The notes beneath the pieces were generated by a model. The model worked only from the letters and a program-made list of their open reading frames with translations. It searched no databases and was not told the origin of the DNA. Made by a program: the position numbers and the translations under genes. From positions 38,605,880-38,669,879 of the forward strand of contig CM060080.1 of the NCBI GenBank assembly GCA_030533445.1: 64,000 bases of DNA. The letters are read 5' to 3'. The DNA comes from Cyprinodon diabolis. Lineage: Eukaryota > Chordata > Actinopteri > Cyprinodontiformes > Cyprinodontidae. Of the stretch, positions 61,501 to 64,000 are shown in pieces (position 1 is the stretch's first letter; each line of letters opens with the position of its first letter).

Positions 61501-63082
61501 CTTCATTTTTGCTGCTTGTACCAGTTAGTTCTGACGCGCGGCTGAAGCAGCTTTGCTGCTCTGGCTGCGCGGTGCAAAAGTGTGTCTGACGCGCGTTGGG
61601 CGGAGCTTCACTATCCTTTCTCTGCCTTGCAGCTATATTTGCTGTGATCAGTGGGAATAAAGTAGTTTTAATATGTTTTTAAGTGAGAAAATACACCTGA
61701 AAACGTAATCAGTGCTGTCAGTTCATTCAGATTATCATCCTGCCTTCCAATATTATTTCTGTCGGAGCCGCTCAGACCCCCACATACTGGCGGTGCGCCG
61801 ACAGTAGGAATCCCTTCATCAGCAGCCTCTGGCCGGGTCGCCTCCTGGCGGTTCACCGCGGCGGCTGGTAGGTGTTTTTCATCTAAATAATCTGATCTGC
61901 AGGCACAAGAATAATTAAAGCGAACATATTCTGCTGGCAGTTTTCTGCATTTTAAGTTCATTTATGCGTCAATAAACTGTTTCAGAGGAGTGATCATAGC
62001 GCTCTGTATCATCAGCGCTGTGTCTCTCTCCCTGCCAGCTCCCAGATCAGCTTCTCTGATTGGTTGACGCGGCGCGTCGAGCAGCAAAAGTTCAATTTTT
62101 CCATCTCGAGCAGCAGCGCGTTGGTGGCGCGCCACGAGCGTCAGATGCTTAAACGCGCCCGACGCGCTGCTTCAGCTGCTCAGATGCGCGGGACCTTTTG
62201 CTGCGCCTTGACGTGCGTCAACCATTGACTTTGCATGTAAACTCGCTGCTTCTGTCACGTCCGGTTTGAACGCAGCAATAGACATATATGTCTATGGGAA
62301 AACCAGCATCACGGAGGCGGTGGTCATGCAAGCTAAGGCTAACGCATCGGTGAATTTATTGCTTTCAATTTTCTGTAGTATTGCAACAAGTTGCAATTGC
62401 AACTTGTTGCAATACTACACGTGACTAAGAAACTGTAACGGCATTGGCTGGGTGTTGGACGCCATAATCCATTGCTAATGTCTGTGACCTGAAGTAACCT
62501 TTCCCTTTTAACACTGAATTTAGACGCTGAATTTAACAGTGAAATTGAGCCAGTTGAATCTCAGTTGCTGAAAATATTGAGTTTGAATTTTGAAAGGCTT
62601 AATTATATGTTTCTTTTTTTTTTTAATACTGAAAAGTCAAACTGAAAAAAAAACAGGTATTGAAAATGTATTAACTGTGAAATAGTAATGTGAATTTTTA
62701 GCTTGAAGTGAAAATAACAAATAAAATTTCAACTTTATAGATATAGTGACAATGATTTTTTTTTAAGGTTAAAAATGTTTTCTGGATATATTTTAACACA
62801 GAAAGATTAAATACAAACATACAACATTTATATTTCAGTGACATTTTTAATTTAAATCCCAGCGGCACAGATTTACTTCCATAGATTAGCCTTTCTATAG
62901 AAATGCTACAGGTAGAAAGTGATGGAGGTGTGCTATTTTTCTCAGTACTGCAGATGTAACTGTAAAACTGAGAAATAGAGGAGCAGATGCTTACAAAAAA
63001 GATCTGTACGGTGACTACATCATTATTGAACAACGAATATCCAGCGATGGATCTCGGACTTACAAACTCAAGAACAAATCAG
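56500..63082 (+). CDS. smc6: SMC6, structural maintenance of chromosomes 6; 5' part only
   Basis: SMC6 pairs with SMC5 in the nuclear SMC5/6 complex for DNA repair and replication-fork stability. Exon 1 is untranslated and ends at 56593 (its start is not seen; 56500 is approximate). Exon 2 (60045-60198) has the start ATG at 60058 ([19 protein letters not shown]). Coding exons 60306-60417, 60816-60921 and 62946-63082 then join in phase. Their product reads [40 protein letters not shown] and [10 protein letters not shown], then the exon ending [22 protein letters not shown] is the Walker A nucleotide-binding loop of the head domain. The rest of the protein (hinge, coiled coils, Walker B) lies beyond the right edge. 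Exon 2 reads through [15 protein letters not shown] before its donor. The gene is head to head with the Tudor gene. Confidence 0.93.
57782..58483. mobile_element. hAT-type MITE in smc6 intron 1
   Basis: The ends 'tagggatgcac' and 'gtgcatcccta' are exact inverted repeats. 'Ttaagtat' on the left and 'ttaaacat' on the right fit a worn 8-bp duplication (6 of 8). Subterminal 'tatcggc' and 'cgatatcggc' motifs are repeated, and an inner inverted pair ('ggtatcgatctattttac' and its complement) lies at about 58160 and 58260. No coding content. Confidence 0.7.
58490..58551. repeat. (AT)n-rich microsatellite
   Basis: Imperfect 'atatat' repeat with 'catatatatatc' and 'cagtatatat' interruptions lies directly beside the hAT MITE. 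The rest of smc6 intron 1 to 60044 shows no gene or further element ends I can support. Confidence 0.85.
61451..62277. mobile_element. Inner GC-rich nonautonomous element
   Basis: The left end 'tgctacgttcacaccggacg' pairs inverted with the right end 'cgtccggtttgaacgcagca'. The interior has many 'cgcg', 'gacgcgc' and 'gcagcag' motifs and is far richer in CpG than the surrounding foldback. It is a common-looking fish MITE type, but the superfamily is uncertain. Confidence 0.6.
62375..62418. repeat. Perfect 44-bp palindrome
   Basis: The half-site 'gtagtattgcaacaagttgc' plus 'aa' is followed directly by its exact complement with no spacer. It lies just inside the right arm of the foldback element. 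Confidence 0.95.
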
Positions 63083-64000
63083 GTAATTTTTCACAGATAC
63101 ACAGAGGTTGATGCTTTCTAGTACATTTATTAACATCAATGAGGCTTGGGTTTATCTTTGGATTAGATTTCTGGATAACTTTAGTCTGATTCCAGCTCCC
63201 TGTTGGACTGCAGATACTCTGTATAGTTTTGCACCACCTCCCTGTTTTACAGTAATAAATAGTGATCATTAATTTTATCAATGCAGAAAAGCTAGATTTC
63301 TATGATTAAAGCTAATGTTTTCCATTAATCTTGGTTTGGGGAAAGTTCAATGGTCTTCCTTTGAGACCGATCTGCAGTTATTGTTAATTTTACTTCAAGA
63401 AAAAGCTTTAAATGCTAAATAAATAAAAATGGAGGTCACAGTAACTGGCAAACCTTAGAGGCTAGAAACAGAGAAAAAATTAGCTCCCTTGCTTTAAAGG
63501 TAACTTTAAAGGATGATACATTGCTGTAAAGTAGGGCTGCACAGTAAACCAACTTGCAGTATCACAAACAAAGGAGGCATACTTAGGTGCAATCAGTTAC
63601 AGTCTACAATATTTGCTTGTCTATATATTTTTGTTTGTTTAGAAAAAGTTAGGCTGAAACTGGTCAGGGATGCTGGGAAGAGGCTGAAAGTAGAGCTGAA
63701 GGAGCTTCAGGAGTTTCCAATAACTACTAGCTGTAATCTCAATGCTGCAACAGTCCTTTCTATTCTCCACATGTTTTTACTAAAATATCAGTAAACTATC
63801 AGAGAGAATGTGTTATGGTTTGACAAAACCCTGTTTTAACATTTTGGGCACAATTTCATAGTGAAGGAAACAAGATGTGAAGCAATATTTATATTGAAAT
63901 AAACTGGATTTGATATTCCATTCAATAGGCCATTTAACTCTTTATATCGTTCTTTCTGTAAATAAATCTACTACTATTTTTATATGACATACTTTCTTAC
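63083..64000 (+). other. smc6 intron to the window edge, with a small repeat-like block
   Basis: The sequence is AT-rich. Around 63530-63790 a frame reads VRLKLVRDAGKRLKVELKEL, but it does not resemble the next part of SMC6, and the neighbouring 'gggctgcacagtaaacc' is repeat-like. No exon is supported here. Confidence 0.45.

Larger units (their letters stand above)
60941..62890. mobile_element. Long foldback element in smc6 intron, carrying a second inverted-repeat element
   Basis: The left arm (about 60941-61425) and right arm (about 62395-62890) are imperfect inverted copies of about 0.45-0.5 kb. Shared stretches include 'gggatttaaa', 'gttgaaattttatttgttat', 'gacttttcagt', 'ggattatggcgtccaacacc' and 'tagtcatgtgacgg/acgtgacta'. 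Between them is a CpG-rich insert with its own ends (61451-62277). The right arm begins beside a perfect 44-bp palindrome (62375-62418). No transposase is visible. The element occupies most of the intron between exons 60816-60921 and 62946-63082. Confidence 0.75.

Noticed and set aside
63513..63794. Possible next smc6 exon (VRLKLVRDAGKRLKVELKEL)
   Set aside because: SMC6 should continue with a segment after SRTYKLK that this does not resemble, and the start of the block is repeat-like.
1..64000. CRISPR arrays, phage-like or bacterial operons
   Set aside because: The genes are intron-split vertebrate genes, and no spaced direct repeats of CRISPR type occur.

Overview
This window is nuclear DNA from a teleost fish, most likely an acanthomorph. 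Its genes are split by GT-AG introns. The introns are full of Tc1/mariner, hAT, P-like and PIF/Harbinger-like elements, tRNA-derived SINEs and long microsatellites, a mixture typical of teleosts. I cannot name the species.

Layout. (1) About 2.4-18.2 kb, plus strand: the 3' two thirds of slc5a6, the sodium-dependent multivitamin transporter. Nine coding exons are visible; the 5' exons are not and presumably lie left of the window. (2) About 18.2-27.3 kb: intergenic. The right part is a nest in which an old Tc1-like element was broken by a LINE ORF1 fragment, which was itself broken by a young Tc1 element (22,745-24,349) with an intact transposase. (3) 27.3-48.35 kb, plus strand: a complete subfamily-F adhesion GPCR with signal peptide, Cys-rich module, SEA, two Ig-like domains, hormone-receptor-like module, GAIN/GPS and seven-helix domain. 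Its introns carry three Tc1 relics, several hAT elements, two SINEs of one family, a 1.2-kb GTAT/GTAC array and a telomere-like hexamer minisatellite. (4) 48.6-49.04 kb, minus strand: two exons of an ANKRD66-like ankyrin gene with an in-frame TGA, probably a decaying gene. (5) 52.0-56.2 kb, minus strand: a two-exon gene for an 825-residue protein with three extended Tudor domains, related to the germline TDRD6/TDRD15 group. (6) From about 56.5 kb to the window edge, plus strand: the 5' end of smc6, with Walker A in the third coding-region exon. The Tudor gene and smc6 are head to head with about 0.35 kb between them, so they probably share a promoter.

The genes do not form one pathway. They are a syntenic neighbourhood. 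From memory, ADGRF5/ADGRF1, ANKRD66 and TDRD6 are neighbours on human 6p12.3, while SLC5A6, ADGRF3, TDRD15 and SMC6 lie on human 2p23-p24, so the block mixes two related human regions.

I found no new host system. The most striking material is in the mobile DNA: a 2,020-bp element with 31-bp perfect terminal inverted repeats, an 8-bp target duplication and a THAP-like relic, as expected for a P-superfamily transposon; a nearly unmutated Tc1; nested hAT elements with exact 8-bp duplications; two inverted copies of a repeat carrying a RecQ-like helicase fragment; and a nested foldback in an smc6 intron. All calls come from reading the sequence by eye. Exon ends rest on splice-site and phase agreement, not on transcripts.
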